Assembly: GCA_041576815.1 (NCBI GenBank)
Contig: JBFGKE010000010.1
Coordinates: 24,638 to 88,637, forward strand
Length of the DNA: 64,000 bases
Reading direction: 5' to 3'
Source of the DNA: SG8-38 sp041576815
Lineage (GTDB): Bacteria > Myxococcota_A > Polyangia > Polyangiales > Houyiibacteriaceae
Shown here: positions 1 through 8,387 of the stretch, in pieces
Numbering within the stretch: the first letter of the stretch is position 1
How the letters are laid out: every line of letters begins with the position of its first letter
Made by a program: the position numbers and the translations under genes
Notes under the pieces: generated by a model
The model's input: only the letters and a program-made list of their open reading frames with translations
Database searches by the model: none
What the model was told of the DNA's origin: nothing

Positions 1-1
1 C

Positions 2-343
2 GTGAAGAAGTCGGCCGGCAACGTGGTCGTCGAGATGGCGATTCAGCAGACCTCCAACAAGATTCGAGAAGGCCGGACGATGGCCGAGCCTCTGATGGAA
101 ACGAACGTGTTTCCACCGATGGTCGTGCAGATGATCGGCGTCGGCGAGCAAACGGGCGCGCTCGATACGATGCTCAACAAGATTGCCGATTTCTACGAAG
201 AAGAGGTCGACATCGCCGTTGCCGCGCTCACGTCGCTTCTCGAGCCCCTGATGATGGTTTTCATCGGCGGCATCGTCGGCGTGATCTTGATCTCGATGTA
301 CCTGCCGATCTTCTCGATTGCGGGTAAAGTCAACGCGGAGTGA
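2..343 (+). CDS. pilC: Type IV pilus inner-membrane platform protein PilC, C-terminal part (5' end outside window)
   Basis: This is the C-terminal 113 residues of a GspF/PilC-family platform protein, which in type IV pilus machines sits in the inner membrane and couples the cytoplasmic ATPases to pilin assembly or removal. The visible part carries the family hallmark MIGVGEQTGALDTML, an acidic FYEEEVD segment and a final hydrophobic helix (LLEPLMMVFIGGIVGVILIS) ending in IFSIAGKV. The apparent GTG at position 2 is only the window edge; full-length members are about 400 residues, so most of the gene lies upstream. Its stop overlaps the GTG start of the next gene (GTGA), so the two are probably cotranscribed. 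Two PilT-like ATPases lie at 39-42 kb. The family call is strong; GspF of a type II system is the alternative, disfavoured by the PilS-like neighbour. Confidence 0.9.
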   Translation: MKKSAGNVVVEMAIQQTSNKIREGRTMAEPLMETNVFPPMVVQMIGVGEQTGALDTMLNKIADFYEEEVDIAVAALTSLLEPLMMVFIGGIVGVILISMYLPIFSIAGKVNAE

Positions 344-2055
344 TTCGACCCTCAGAGAACCCAACGTCCGAGCGCGAGGACATCAACCCGCACCGGCGGC
401 TTCAATGGGTCCTGGGCGCTCGCCTCATCATCGCCAGCGTGCTGCTCGGGGCGACCTTGTACCTCGCGCTGGATGCGATCCGGTACGGCCGCTTCACGCC
501 GACGTTCTTACTCATTCTGATCTCGACGATCTACGCCTCGTCGATCCTCTTCATCGTTTGGTTGCTCCGTGGCAGACAGGAAACCCGGGTTGCCGTGGCG
601 ATCACGACCCTCGACGTCCTGCTGATCACCGGGCTCGTCTACCTCACTGGGGGCGCGGGAAGCATTTTCTCGTTCCTGTATGGCGCGCAGATTCTGACCG
701 CCGCGCTCACGCTAGGAACCAACGCAGCATACCTGACCGCTGCTGCGAGCCTCGCGCTCTACTTTCTGCAGGGGCTCGCCCTCAATCTCGGCTGGCTGCC
801 GCCCCCTCCCGATCAACCTCTGAGCCAGTACGTCCTGAGCTCGCGGGATTTCCAGCTCGCGCTGGTGTCGAACATGGTCGGCATCGCAGCGGTCGCGCTC
901 CTCGCGACCAATCTGGCACGGCGTGCACAGGTGGCTGGCGCGCGCCTGCTCGAGGCGCAGAAGAGCGCAGCGCGGCTGGTTCGCCTCAACGACGACATCG
1001 TCCGCTCGATCGCCTCGGGCCTCATCACGGCGGACGACGACGGGCGCATCATCGGACTGAACCGTGCGGCTCGCGAGATCCTTCGCGATCGTGCCGGGAC
1101 ACTGCTGGGGAAGCCTCTCTTCGAGGTGCTTCCGGGCTACGAAACACAGCCGCTCAGCGATCCGCCGAAGCGCGCCGATGCCGAAGGCAAACGGGCGGAT
1201 GGAAGCAGCTTCCCGCTCGGCTACACGCTCAGCGCGCTCCTCGACGCGAACGGCAACCAGTCGGGTCTATTGCTTGCTTTTCAGGACCTCACCGAGATTC
1301 AAACGCTGCGGGACCAAGCTGAGCGGGCACAGCGCCTCGCCGTGCTCGGGCAGCTCGCCACGGGATTGGCGCACGAGATTCGGAACCCGCTCAGCTCGAT
1401 CTCCGGGTCGGTCGAGATGGTGCGTGAGGGCAACGCACTCAGCCCGGAGGACAGAAGGCTTCTCGGTATCGTGATCTCGGAGGTCGAACGGCTCGACTCC
1501 CTGGTGACCACGATGCTGCAGGTGGGCCGTCCGAGTCAGATCGAGACCGAGCCGCGCGATCTGCGCACGATCGCGAGAGATGTCGTCGCCGTGGCACGGG
1601 GCGAGGCCACTGCGGTCAATCGGCTGCAGATCGAGGAAACCGGGCCGGACGAGGCGATCATCGTGTCGGTCGACGCCGATCGGATGCGCCAGGTCGTTTG
1701 GAATCTCGTGAAGAACGCGGTGCAGGTTTCACCTCGCGGAGGCACAGTCGAAGTCCGAACCGGGCGCGACCGCAGCGATCAGGCATACCTGGAAGTCGCA
1801 GACGAGGGCCCTGGGATCGGTCCCGCGCACCGGGAGCGATTGTTCGACATGTTCTACTCGGGCCGAAGCCACGGGGTCGGCCTCGGGCTCGCGTTGGTCA
1901 AACAAATCGTCGATCAGCACGGCGGCCGCATCGAGGTCCTCGACCGCGATGGTACGGGGACGTGCTTTCGTGTCACGCTCCCGTTGGCGGAGGAACCGAT
2001 GCGAGCGACGCCAAGAGCGCAGAAAGACGACCGCCCGGATCCTCCGACCGCATGA
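340..2055 (+). CDS. pilS: PilS-like membrane sensor histidine kinase
   Basis: This 571-residue sensor kinase has an N-terminal membrane domain of about six hydrophobic segments (roughly residues 25-195), a short coiled linker and a PAS-like region (about 215-325, VRSIASGLITADDDGRI). A HisKA dimerisation helix follows with the phospho-acceptor H345 in AHEIRNPLSSISG. The HATPase domain has an N-box (NLVKNAV), a G1 box (DEGPGIG) and a G2 box (GVGLGLALV). The layout matches PilS, which together with the sigma-54 activator PilR controls pilin transcription. The GTG start overlaps the stop of pilC, which supports the name. No pilR follows: the next gene is trpC on the opposite strand, and the last 83 bases overlap it in antisense. 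The partner regulator must be elsewhere. The kinase call is certain; the PilS name rests on architecture and context. Confidence 0.85.
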   Translation: MIRPSENPTSEREDINPHRRLQWVLGARLIIASVLLGATLYLALDAIRYGRFTPTFLLILISTIYASSILFIVWLLRGRQETRVAVAITTLDVLLITGLVYLTGGAGSIFSFLYGAQILTAALTLGTNAAYLTAAASLALYFLQGLALNLGWLPPPPDQPLSQYVLSSRDFQLALVSNMVGIAAVALLATNLARRAQVAGARLLEAQKSAARLVRLNDDIVRSIASGLITADDDGRIIGLNRAAREILRDRAGTLLGKPLFEVLPGYETQPLSDPPKRADAEGKRADGSSFPLGYTLSALLDANGNQSGLLLAFQDLTEIQTLRDQAERAQRLAVLGQLATGLAHEIRNPLSSISGSVEMVREGNALSPEDRRLLGIVISEVERLDSLVTTMLQVGRPSQIETEPRDLRTIARDVVAVARGEATAVNRLQIEETGPDEAIIVSVDADRMRQVVWNLVKNAVQVSPRGGTVEVRTGRDRSDQAYLEVADEGPGIGPAHRERLFDMFYSGRSHGVGLGLALVKQIVDQHGGRIEVLDRDGTGTCFRVTLPLAEEPMRATPRAQKDDRPDPPTA

Positions 2056-2800
2056 GCTCCTCACCGATCAGCACGGCATCGGCGCGGCCGTCGGCGACCT
2101 GACGAAAGTCGTCTTCGGAGCGAACCCCGCTCATGAAGACGGCGACACGATCGGACGGGATACGGTCGACCGCGGAACGCGCCGCGTTCGTGTCCACGCG
2201 AAACGTCCTCAAATCGCGAGCGTTCACGCCGACGATCGTCGAGCCGGCGGCGAGCGCGCGCTCCACCTCGGCTTCGTTGGCTGCCTCGACCACGGGCTCC
2301 ATCCCGAGCTCACGGATGCGCTCGCTCAGTGACACGAGGTCGCGATCGTCGAGAACGCGCACGAGCAAGAGCACGAGCGAGGCGCCGACATCGTACGCCA
2401 AGTCGACCTGGACCGGGTCGACGACGAAGCCTTTGAAGAGGACCGGTATCCGCACGGCGCGCGCCACCCGCCGGACCAGCAGGGGCGAGCCGCCAAACCC
2501 GGGCCCGTCGGCAAGCACACTGATGACCGACGCGCCGGCGTCTTCGTATCCCCGCGCCACGCGCACGCCTTCGCCGGCGCTTCGCGGTCGGATCTCGCCG
2601 GCACTCGGGCTCCGAAACTTCACTTCTGCGATCACCGATGGTGGCGCGGCTGCCTTGCGGCGAAGCGCGGCGACCCCACGCCGGCCGCGCTCGGGCTCGG
2701 GCACCCGATCGACGCGCCGCATCGCTGCGACATGACGCCGACGCCTGCGGTTCTCCCTCCGTTTGCGGTCGAGGATTTGCGAGAGATAGTCGTCCATCAT
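1973..2800 (-). CDS. trpC: Indole-3-glycerol phosphate synthase
   Basis: TrpC closes the indole ring of carboxyphenylaminodeoxyribulose phosphate to give indole-3-glycerol phosphate in tryptophan synthesis. The protein is a TIM barrel with the IGPS signature VIAEVKFRSPSAG near the N-terminus, the catalytic lysine strand PVLFKGFVVDP, the glutamate region EPVVEAANEAE, and phosphate-binding loops VGVNARDL, FMSGV and VLIGEELMRS. I place the start at the ATG at 2800, whose ATGA overlaps the trpD stop; the upstream in-frame ATG at 2821 would put the start inside trpD. It is the last gene of a trpG-trpD-trpC run. Its final 83 bases run antisense to the 3' end of the PilS-like kinase gene. The length (275 aa) is normal for a monofunctional enzyme. 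Confidence 0.96.
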   Translation of the reverse strand: MMDDYLSQILDRKRRENRRRRRHVAAMRRVDRVPEPERGRRGVAALRRKAAAPPSVIAEVKFRSPSAGEIRPRSAGEGVRVARGYEDAGASVISVLADGPGFGGSPLLVRRVARAVRIPVLFKGFVVDPVQVDLAYDVGASLVLLLVRVLDDRDLVSLSERIRELGMEPVVEAANEAEVERALAAGSTIVGVNARDLRTFRVDTNAARSAVDRIPSDRVAVFMSGVRSEDDFRQVADGRADAVLIGEELMRSEDPGGRLSALLASLASVPPPTGA

Positions 2801-3810
2801 TGTCGGGTGAGCTCCGCCCACTGCTCGAGCTTTCGTTTTGCTTCACCGCTGTCGATCGCCCGAGCAGCCCGCGCGGCGGCGTCCCTGCGGTCCTCGCAAA
2901 GCCCCGACACGCAAAGTGCTGCTGCCGCGTTCAGAACGACCGCGGCTCGCGGAGGTCCGTCGTCTCCCTCCAGAACCTTCGTGATGATTTCGGCGTTGCG
3001 CTGGGCGTCGCCTCCGCGAAGGGCCTCGAGGCTGACTTCTTGGACGCCGAAGTCCCCGGGGGTGACTTCGAACGTCGTCACGACGCCGCCTGCGAGCTGC
3101 GCCACGCGTGTGCGACCGCTTGGAGAGACCTCGTCGAGCCCGCCCTCCCCGTGCACCACCCATGCCGCGGTCGACCCGAGCGCCCCGAGCGCCTCGGCGA
3201 GCTGCTCGACGCGAGCTGGATCATAGACGCCGACCACTTGATGCGTCGCCGACGCGGGGTTCGAGAGCGGCCCAAGAAGGTTGAAAATCGTCCGGATGCC
3301 GAGCTCTCGCCGCACGGGCGCCGCGTGGCGCATCGCCGCGTGGTGGCTCGGCGCATACAGAAATCCGATGCCGACCGTTTCGATGCAGCGCTGCGCGTGC
3401 GCGGGTTCGACGTCGACCCGAACTCCGAGCGCCTCGAGCACGTCGGCGCTGCCCGCCTTGGACGAGACCGCGCGGTTGCCGTGCTTGGCGACCGACACGC
3501 CGCACGCGGCCGCCACGATCGCCGCCGCGGTCGAGATGTTGAAGGTGTGAAGCCCATCGCCCCCAGTGCCACACGTGTCGAGGAGCGGCCCCGCAACGTC
3601 CGGTTCGATTGCATCGCAGCGGCGGCGAAGCGCCCTCGCGGCCGCTGCGATTTCGCTGGCGGACTCGCCCTTCATTCGAAGCGCGACGATGAAGGCTGCA
3701 ATCTGGGCGCTGGACGCTTCGCCAGCGAGAATCGCATCCATCGCGGACTCGACTTCACCGGGGGACAAATCGCGACCCGACACCGCCTGCTCGATCGCCC
3801 TCGAGATCAC
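2797..3810 (-). CDS. trpD: Anthranilate phosphoribosyltransferase
   Basis: TrpD transfers phosphoribose from PRPP to anthranilate, the second committed step of tryptophan synthesis. The family motifs are all present: the PRPP/pyrophosphate loop DTCGTGGDGLHTFNIST, KHGNRAVSSKAGSADVLEALG, the glycine/asparagine stretch FNLLGPLSNPA, and an N-terminal helical domain. The open frame extends further upstream through trpG, but the correct start is the GTG at 3810, which overlaps the trpG stop as GTGA and gives a standard 337-residue enzyme beginning MISRAIEQAVSG. Four-base overlaps on both sides (trpG and trpC) indicate translational coupling in one operon. Confidence 0.96.
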   Translation of the reverse strand: MISRAIEQAVSGRDLSPGEVESAMDAILAGEASSAQIAAFIVALRMKGESASEIAAAARALRRRCDAIEPDVAGPLLDTCGTGGDGLHTFNISTAAAIVAAACGVSVAKHGNRAVSSKAGSADVLEALGVRVDVEPAHAQRCIETVGIGFLYAPSHHAAMRHAAPVRRELGIRTIFNLLGPLSNPASATHQVVGVYDPARVEQLAEALGALGSTAAWVVHGEGGLDEVSPSGRTRVAQLAGGVVTTFEVTPGDFGVQEVSLEALRGGDAQRNAEIITKVLEGDDGPPRAAVVLNAAAALCVSGLCEDRRDAAARAARAIDSGEAKRKLEQWAELTRQ

Positions 3811-4391
3811 GACGCACCGCCCGATGGCAGCGACGACAGCCAGTTGCGGATCAGCGCGTGGCCGTGCTCCGTCAAGAACGACTCCGGATGAAACTGCACG
3901 CCCTCGATCGGGAGGGTCTTGTGGCGCAGTCCCATGACCTCGTCCCGGTCGGTCCAAGCGGTGACCTCCAGCTCGTCCGGGACCGTCGACTTCTCCACGA
4001 TCAGCGAGTGATAGCGCGTGGCGGTCAGCGGGCTCGGGAGCCTGCCGAACACGCCCTGTCCGGCGTGGTGGATCTCCGAAGTCCGCCCATGCATGAGGCG
4101 GTCGGCCCGCACGATCGAAGCGCCGAAATGCTGGGCAATGCTCTGGTGGCCCAGGCAGACCCCGAAAATCGGAACCTCTCGACCGAGCTCCGCGATCAGG
4201 TCGAGGCTGACGCCCGCTTCCTCGGGGCGTCCGGGCCCAGGGCTGATCAAAATGCCCCCTGGGGCCGACGCGCGAATCTCCTCCACCGTCACCGCATCGT
4301 TGCGCTTCACCACGACCTCAGCGCCCAGCTCACCGAGATATTGAACGAGGTTGTATGTAAACGAATCGTAGTTGTCGATGACGAGAATCAT
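3807..4391 (-). CDS. trpG: Anthranilate synthase component II (glutamine amidotransferase)
   Basis: TrpG is the class I glutamine amidotransferase subunit that feeds ammonia to TrpE. It begins MILVIDNYDSFTYNLVQYLG, has the oxyanion loop LISPGPGRPEEAG, the nucleophile C79 in FGVCLGHQSIAQ, and the His-Glu pair in VQFHPES. The start at 4391 is preceded by a strong Shine-Dalgarno sequence, GGAGGAAGG, seven bases from the ATG, so upstream in-frame codons can be ignored. The 194-residue length is typical of stand-alone TrpG/PabA. No trpE, trpB, trpA or trpF lies in the window, so the partner synthase is encoded elsewhere. As in other bacteria the same subunit might also serve PabB. The GTGA overlap with trpD favours the tryptophan role. 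Confidence 0.94.
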   Translation of the reverse strand: MILVIDNYDSFTYNLVQYLGELGAEVVVKRNDAVTVEEIRASAPGGILISPGPGRPEEAGVSLDLIAELGREVPIFGVCLGHQSIAQHFGASIVRADRLMHGRTSEIHHAGQGVFGRLPSPLTATRYHSLIVEKSTVPDELEVTAWTDRDEVMGLRHKTLPIEGVQFHPESFLTEHGHALIRNWLSSLPSGGAS

Positions 4392-4426
4392 GCGCCTTCC
4401 TCCGCTAGCGGCTCGCGAGGAACGAG

Positions 4427-5323
4427 TCAACCAGCGCCGGACGGCGTGGGCTCGTAGCCGCGCTCGCGCAGAAACTTCTCCAACCTCAGGTTGACCATCT
4501 CGGGATACTCGAGCATCGCGTAGTGCGTCGCGCCGGGGATGATCATGATCTCGGAGCCGCGAATCCGGCGGGCCATCCGCTCGGCAGCAGATCGCGGGGT
4601 GAACACATCCCGGGAGCCCGTGATGATTAGACTGGGAACGTCGATGAGCGGAAGGAGATCCCACCCATCGTGCTCGCCCATTCGCTGCAGCAGCGCGATG
4701 AACGCATCCATGTCGAGCGTCCGAAACTTGGCGATGAGCTCGGAGGCGACTTGCTCGTCGAGCGTGCCCGCCGTCAGCCCGATCCGCTTCGCCCACTCTG
4801 CCGCATCCGGGAGGCGGGTGGCCTGCCGGACAATCGCCTCGATCGTTCTTGGCATCGATCGAAGGCCGCGCAGGAACGGAGGCAGGAGACGGCCCACCAA
4901 GCTCAAGTTGAAGACGTAGTCCCAGGGGCGCCCTGCCACTCCATTGACCATGGCGAGCGACGCGACCTGCTCCGGGGCCGCGCGAAACATCTCGAGGCCG
5001 ACCTGGACACCCATCGAAAAACCGAGCACCGCTGCCCGGTCCGCGCCCTCCGCACATAGAAGATGGAGGCCGTCCCGGGCGTGGTCGGTCATGGTCATCG
5101 CCCCCGGATCGGCGGGCCGCGCCGAGCCAAACAGCCCGCGGTAGTCCCACGACAGGAGCCGATACCGGTCCCGGAAGTATTGAATCTGGTGGGTCCAGGC
5201 CTCCCAACCCCCGCCCAAACCGTTGCAGAGCAGGAGCGGAGGGCCTTGCCCGAGGGCAAAGTAGGCGATTTCAGTGCCATCAAACGACGCAAAGCGGCGT
5301 TCTTCGACGGGGGGTGGCATCAT
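4427..5323 (-). CDS. Alpha/beta-hydrolase fold protein
   Basis: This is an alpha/beta hydrolase of about 298 residues. The fold landmarks are the oxyanion-side NGLGGGWEAW, the nucleophile elbow GFSMG (Ser), the acid in ITGSRDVFTP, and the catalytic histidine in IPGATHYAMLEYP. The region between elbow and acid is a helical cap with RLLPPFLRGLRSMP. I prefer the start at the paired ATGATG (5323); an upstream GTG at 5371 is possible but would use the promoter region of the divergent gene. It lies 35 bases upstream of trpG on the same strand and could be cotranscribed with the trp genes, though nothing links it to tryptophan. The substrate cannot be read from sequence; esterase, lactonase or C-C hydrolase are all possible. 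Confidence 0.85.
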   Translation of the reverse strand: MMPPPVEERRFASFDGTEIAYFALGQGPPLLLCNGLGGGWEAWTHQIQYFRDRYRLLSWDYRGLFGSARPADPGAMTMTDHARDGLHLLCAEGADRAAVLGFSMGVQVGLEMFRAAPEQVASLAMVNGVAGRPWDYVFNLSLVGRLLPPFLRGLRSMPRTIEAIVRQATRLPDAAEWAKRIGLTAGTLDEQVASELIAKFRTLDMDAFIALLQRMGEHDGWDLLPLIDVPSLIITGSRDVFTPRSAAERMARRIRGSEIMIIPGATHYAMLEYPEMVNLRLEKFLRERGYEPTPSGAG

Positions 5324-5364
5324 GGCAGGGCGAAGCCTACCAGGGCCGAAGAGGGGCGCCCACC

Positions 5365-5393
5365 TTGACACGATCGGCGTCCCACGGATAAAT
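5365..5393 (+). promoter_or_regulatory. Sigma-70-like promoter
   Basis: A perfect -35 hexamer TTGACA (5365-5370) is followed after 16-17 bases by an AT-rich -10-like GATAAA/ATAAAT (5387-5393), 15-20 bases before the ATG of the next gene. The fit to housekeeping promoter consensus is good for a GC-rich genome. The transcript leader would be very short. This is inferred from sequence only. Confidence 0.5.
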
Positions 5394-5407
5394 TTGAGGA
5401 AGCTGAA

Positions 5408-6523
5408 ATGTCAGACGAACTCCAAAAATCCAAGAAAGTTCGCGATATACGCGAGCGCCTCGGCCGAAACACGGCCCCACCTCCCAAGGACTTGGAGGAG
5501 GGAGGCGTGGCCCCACCGCCGCCGGCGCTCGGCGGCATTGCGCCACCGCCGGGCTTCGTGGGGGGTCAGGCTGCCAAGCGCTCGGGGCCGTTCGGCCGTT
5601 CGCAGTCGCAGGCGCCGGCGAGGCAGGAGGTTCGCATCGTGGTCGACGAAGAGGCGGTCGCGACTGCGCACGAGGGCAAGAGCCGCCGGGTACGCAAGCT
5701 GATGATGATGACCGGCGCAGGAGCCGTCCTCGTCGGCCTCTTTCTGGGAGTTCTAGCGACCACCGTGATGAGTCGGCGTAGCGAGTACAACGTTGCTGTC
5801 CGCGACGGAAAGGCCGTCTACGAAGGCGTTCGCGCCGCGGCCGATCAGGTGACCGAGGCCAAGCGATTGCTGGGCCGCGCGCTCGACGCTGCAAAGGTGC
5901 GCCCGGGCCAAGGCCCCTCGGTCGACTACGACGCCATCGAGCAACTGCGCACCCTTCCGACTCCGTTTACGGCCGCCGACTTCGCCGGCCTTCACTACAC
6001 GAAGTTCAACCGCGAAACCGTCAACTCGTTGTTCCTCTACGCGCGCCAAGTCGACGAGCTCTGGGACAAGTTCGACGGGTTGGCCGGCAAGGTTCTTCCG
6101 CAGGCGCGACGCCAGGAGCTCGACGAGGCGGCGCAGGACGAAACCGCGATCACCAGCAGCCCGACCGGCTGCGTACCCACCTTGGGTGAAGGCGGCTTCC
6201 GTTGTGGTTTGGTGTACGTCGACATGCCCGAATCGATGGCGGGCGCCACCAAGCTCAAAGTCCGCGTGACGCGCGGGAGCAAGCCTTTCGAAAAAGAGCT
6301 CTATACGGGTCAAGACCTTCGAAAAAACGCGAGCAGCTACGTCATCCTCACGAACCCGCAGCAGTCCGAAGGGGTGCTCGGCCGCCGTGAGAACGCGTTT
6401 GCTTCGTACCGCAAAGACCTGGCCGACATCTCCCGTCTGATGGATGCCACGCTTCAAACGCAGGGAACCCTCGAGAAGGGGCTAGGGTCGGTCGCCGGGC
6501 TCGAAGAGATCGTCAGCTTCTAG
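5408..6523 (+). CDS. Hypothetical single-pass membrane protein
   Basis: I do not recognise this 371-residue protein. It starts at an ATG with an AGGAAG ribosome site. The first ~95 residues are charged, then proline/glycine-rich (several PPP tracts) and look disordered. One transmembrane helix follows at about 98-120 (LMMMTGAGAVLVGLFLGVLA), and then a C-terminal domain of ~250 residues that would be periplasmic. That domain has helical heptad-like segments, and two cysteines (in PTGCVPTL and GFRCGLVY) spaced to form a disulfide. The topology resembles the membrane-anchored accessory proteins common in myxobacterial genomes. It is flanked by a divergent hydrolase and an FHA protein in the same direction, with no clear operon. 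Confidence 0.7.
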   Translation: MSDELQKSKKVRDIRERLGRNTAPPPKDLEEGGVAPPPPALGGIAPPPGFVGGQAAKRSGPFGRSQSQAPARQEVRIVVDEEAVATAHEGKSRRVRKLMMMTGAGAVLVGLFLGVLATTVMSRRSEYNVAVRDGKAVYEGVRAAADQVTEAKRLLGRALDAAKVRPGQGPSVDYDAIEQLRTLPTPFTAADFAGLHYTKFNRETVNSLFLYARQVDELWDKFDGLAGKVLPQARRQELDEAAQDETAITSSPTGCVPTLGEGGFRCGLVYVDMPESMAGATKLKVRVTRGSKPFEKELYTGQDLRKNASSYVILTNPQQSEGVLGRRENAFASYRKDLADISRLMDATLQTQGTLEKGLGSVAGLEEIVSF

Positions 6524-6607
6524 CTGAATTCCGGCCCGTTATCGCAAGTTCTCCGGTAGCAGCAGATTCGACGCGGGCCCGGTCCGCTTGCTATTCTACT
6601 TCGTGGG

Positions 6608-7528
6608 GTGCCGCGTTTCAGGCTGCGATATCAGGCGACCAACTTGGAGATGCCTCTTGGAGAATTCACCGTTGGTCGCAGCTCGTCGTGCAATCTTGCT
6701 CTGGCGGATGGATTGGTCTCTCGGAAGCACGCGGTGCTTCACGTCGGGCCCGAGGCGGTCGTCGTCGAGGACTTTGGCAGCCGCAACGGCGTGGCCGTCA
6801 ATGGGGTTCGCATCAACGGCCCGCGACGGCTCGCGCACATGGACCGGGTATACATCGGTTCGCAAGAGCTCGTGCTGATCGATGCCGCGAAAATGCGGGA
6901 TGGCGCAAAGGAAACCGCCGCGTACATCGTTTGCGACTCGTGCGGGGCGATCAACGGGGCAGCCAAACGACGATGTGGTGACTGCGGAAAGCGCTTGACC
7001 TTGGCAGATACCCGCACGGCGGGCAGCGACAAGGGCGTCGACTCGGCGTCCCACGCCTGGGGGGCAGAAGACACCCGTACCCAACGCGCGCTCGACGTGA
7101 TCGCCGGGATCGCGAGCAAAGCCATCGCAATGGGGCGCTTCGAGGAGGCCGAGCGGATGCTCTTGCCGCACCTCGACACGATTTTGGAACGGGCGCTGGC
7201 GGACCGGCCACTCAGCGAATCCGAAAAGGATGACCCAGACGCTCTGTTCGGCGGCGCGACCCGGTACGCACTCCAGCTTGCACAGGGGCTTCGCAATCCC
7301 CGTTGGATCGACTGGGTGTTTCGCGTACACACGGCGACCAGCCGACTCATGGACGCCGAGACGATCGAGACGCTGCACAGCCTCGTTAGAAGTCACAAGT
7401 ACTCGAACCCGAGCTACCTTCGCGCGTATCTTCGCGCGATCGAGAGCCGAGCCGACGAATACAGCGCCTCGGAGCGATTCCTGGTGAAGCGGCTCGAAGG
7501 GTTGGAGCAAGTCGTCGCGGCACACTAG
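6608..7528 (+). CDS. FHA domain protein with zinc ribbon and helical C-terminus
   Basis: This 306-residue cytoplasmic protein opens with an FHA (phosphothreonine-binding) domain: VGRSSSCNLAL, SRKHA and FGSRNGVAVNG are the canonical loop residues (about 20-70). A zinc ribbon follows with C109-x2-C112-x10-C123-x2-C126, then an alpha-helical C-terminal domain with DVIAGIASKAIAMGRFEEAERML. The start codon is weak (GTG at 6608, beginning MPRFRLRYQ) but places the first FHA strand correctly. Its last four bases overlap the end of the convergent gene 7525-8313, which has the same domain order and identical cysteine spacing, so the two are paralogues. A role in Ser/Thr-kinase signalling or scaffolding is implied by the FHA fold, but no partner is visible. 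Confidence 0.85.
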   Translation: MPRFRLRYQATNLEMPLGEFTVGRSSSCNLALADGLVSRKHAVLHVGPEAVVVEDFGSRNGVAVNGVRINGPRRLAHMDRVYIGSQELVLIDAAKMRDGAKETAAYIVCDSCGAINGAAKRRCGDCGKRLTLADTRTAGSDKGVDSASHAWGAEDTRTQRALDVIAGIASKAIAMGRFEEAERMLLPHLDTILERALADRPLSESEKDDPDALFGGATRYALQLAQGLRNPRWIDWVFRVHTATSRLMDAETIETLHSLVRSHKYSNPSYLRAYLRAIESRADEYSASERFLVKRLEGLEQVVAAH

Positions 7529-8313
7529 CCGGTGCGTCGGCTCTCTGGCCCGGCGTGACGTAGGGCCGCGACCGCTTCGGCGAGTCGGTCGTCCGGCGGC
7601 ATCTCGTCGGCCAACGCCAGCACGTCGCGAGATGGCGGCTCTTCCGCCTTTTCGTAGAGTCTGGTGCCAATCGCCAGCCACCGCGCGCTGCGAAGCGCAC
7701 AGCCGAGGCGGGCGGCACACTCCGCCACCCCGAAAACACGGCTCGGCTCGACCTCGACGTCTCGATCGAGCTGGTCGTCGAGCTCGGCCACGCCTCTCGA
7801 CATCATCCGCTCCGCGTCCGCGAGCCGACCCTGGTCGATGGCCCGCTCGACCACCTGCGCCAGCAGATGAAAGGTCCATCCCGACGCGGCGACATCCCGA
7901 ACCGCAGTGCTCACGCCTTGCTCCGTCGGGACGGCGCCGCAGTGCGGGCACTGTGCGCTGGCACTGGGATACGGCACCGCGCATCCGACGCAAAAGGTCA
8001 GGCCCGACGTCGTCCGACGCTCCTTCGCGTGGGAGCCCGGAGTCAGGAATACGAGCTCTCGTGTTCCGATGCGGATACGGTCGCCGTCCTGCAAGGTCGC
8101 ACGCCCGATGAGGGGCCGCTCGTTGAGCTGAGTCCCGTTGCGGCTGTGGAGATCTTCGATCGTCGGCTTCGGCCCGGTCAGGTCGATCCGGACGTGCCGC
8201 CGGGACAGCATCGGATCATCGATCGTGATCTGCCCCGTCGAGCCGCGACCGATGATGATCTCGTCGCCGACGAGGTCGATCTCTTGCAGATGAAATCGGA
8301 GACGATACCGCAA
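7525..8313 (-). CDS. FHA domain protein with zinc ribbon, convergent paralogue of the neighbour
   Basis: This 262-residue protein has an N-terminal FHA domain (IIGRGSTGQITI, LSRRHVRI, LHSRNGTQLNE). A zinc ribbon follows with C108-x2-C111-x10-C122-x2-C125, and then a helical tail containing LAQVVERAIDQGRLADAERMM. That tail segment aligns with DVIAGIASKAIAMGRFEEAERM of the convergent gene at 6608-7528. Domain order, cysteine spacing and the helical motif show the two are duplicates in tail-to-tail orientation. The FHA glycine, arginine, serine and asparagine positions that contact phosphothreonine appear intact in both. Function is unknown beyond probable phosphopeptide recognition. Confidence 0.85.
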   Translation of the reverse strand: MRYRLRFHLQEIDLVGDEIIIGRGSTGQITIDDPMLSRRHVRIDLTGPKPTIEDLHSRNGTQLNERPLIGRATLQDGDRIRIGTRELVFLTPGSHAKERRTTSGLTFCVGCAVPYPSASAQCPHCGAVPTEQGVSTAVRDVAASGWTFHLLAQVVERAIDQGRLADAERMMSRGVAELDDQLDRDVEVEPSRVFGVAECAARLGCALRSARWLAIGTRLYEKAEEPPSRDVLALADEMPPDDRLAEAVAALRHAGPESRRTG

Positions 8314-8387
8314 CCTCGGACCTCAAGAGTCACCAGAGTAGCCGCGGCAAAGGGGCGGTGTAAATCCTACCCCAACCTACGTCGCCG

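Noticed and set aside
2638..3891. 417-residue plus-strand frame
   Set aside because: It is antisense to trpC and trpD, whose catalytic motifs are unambiguous.
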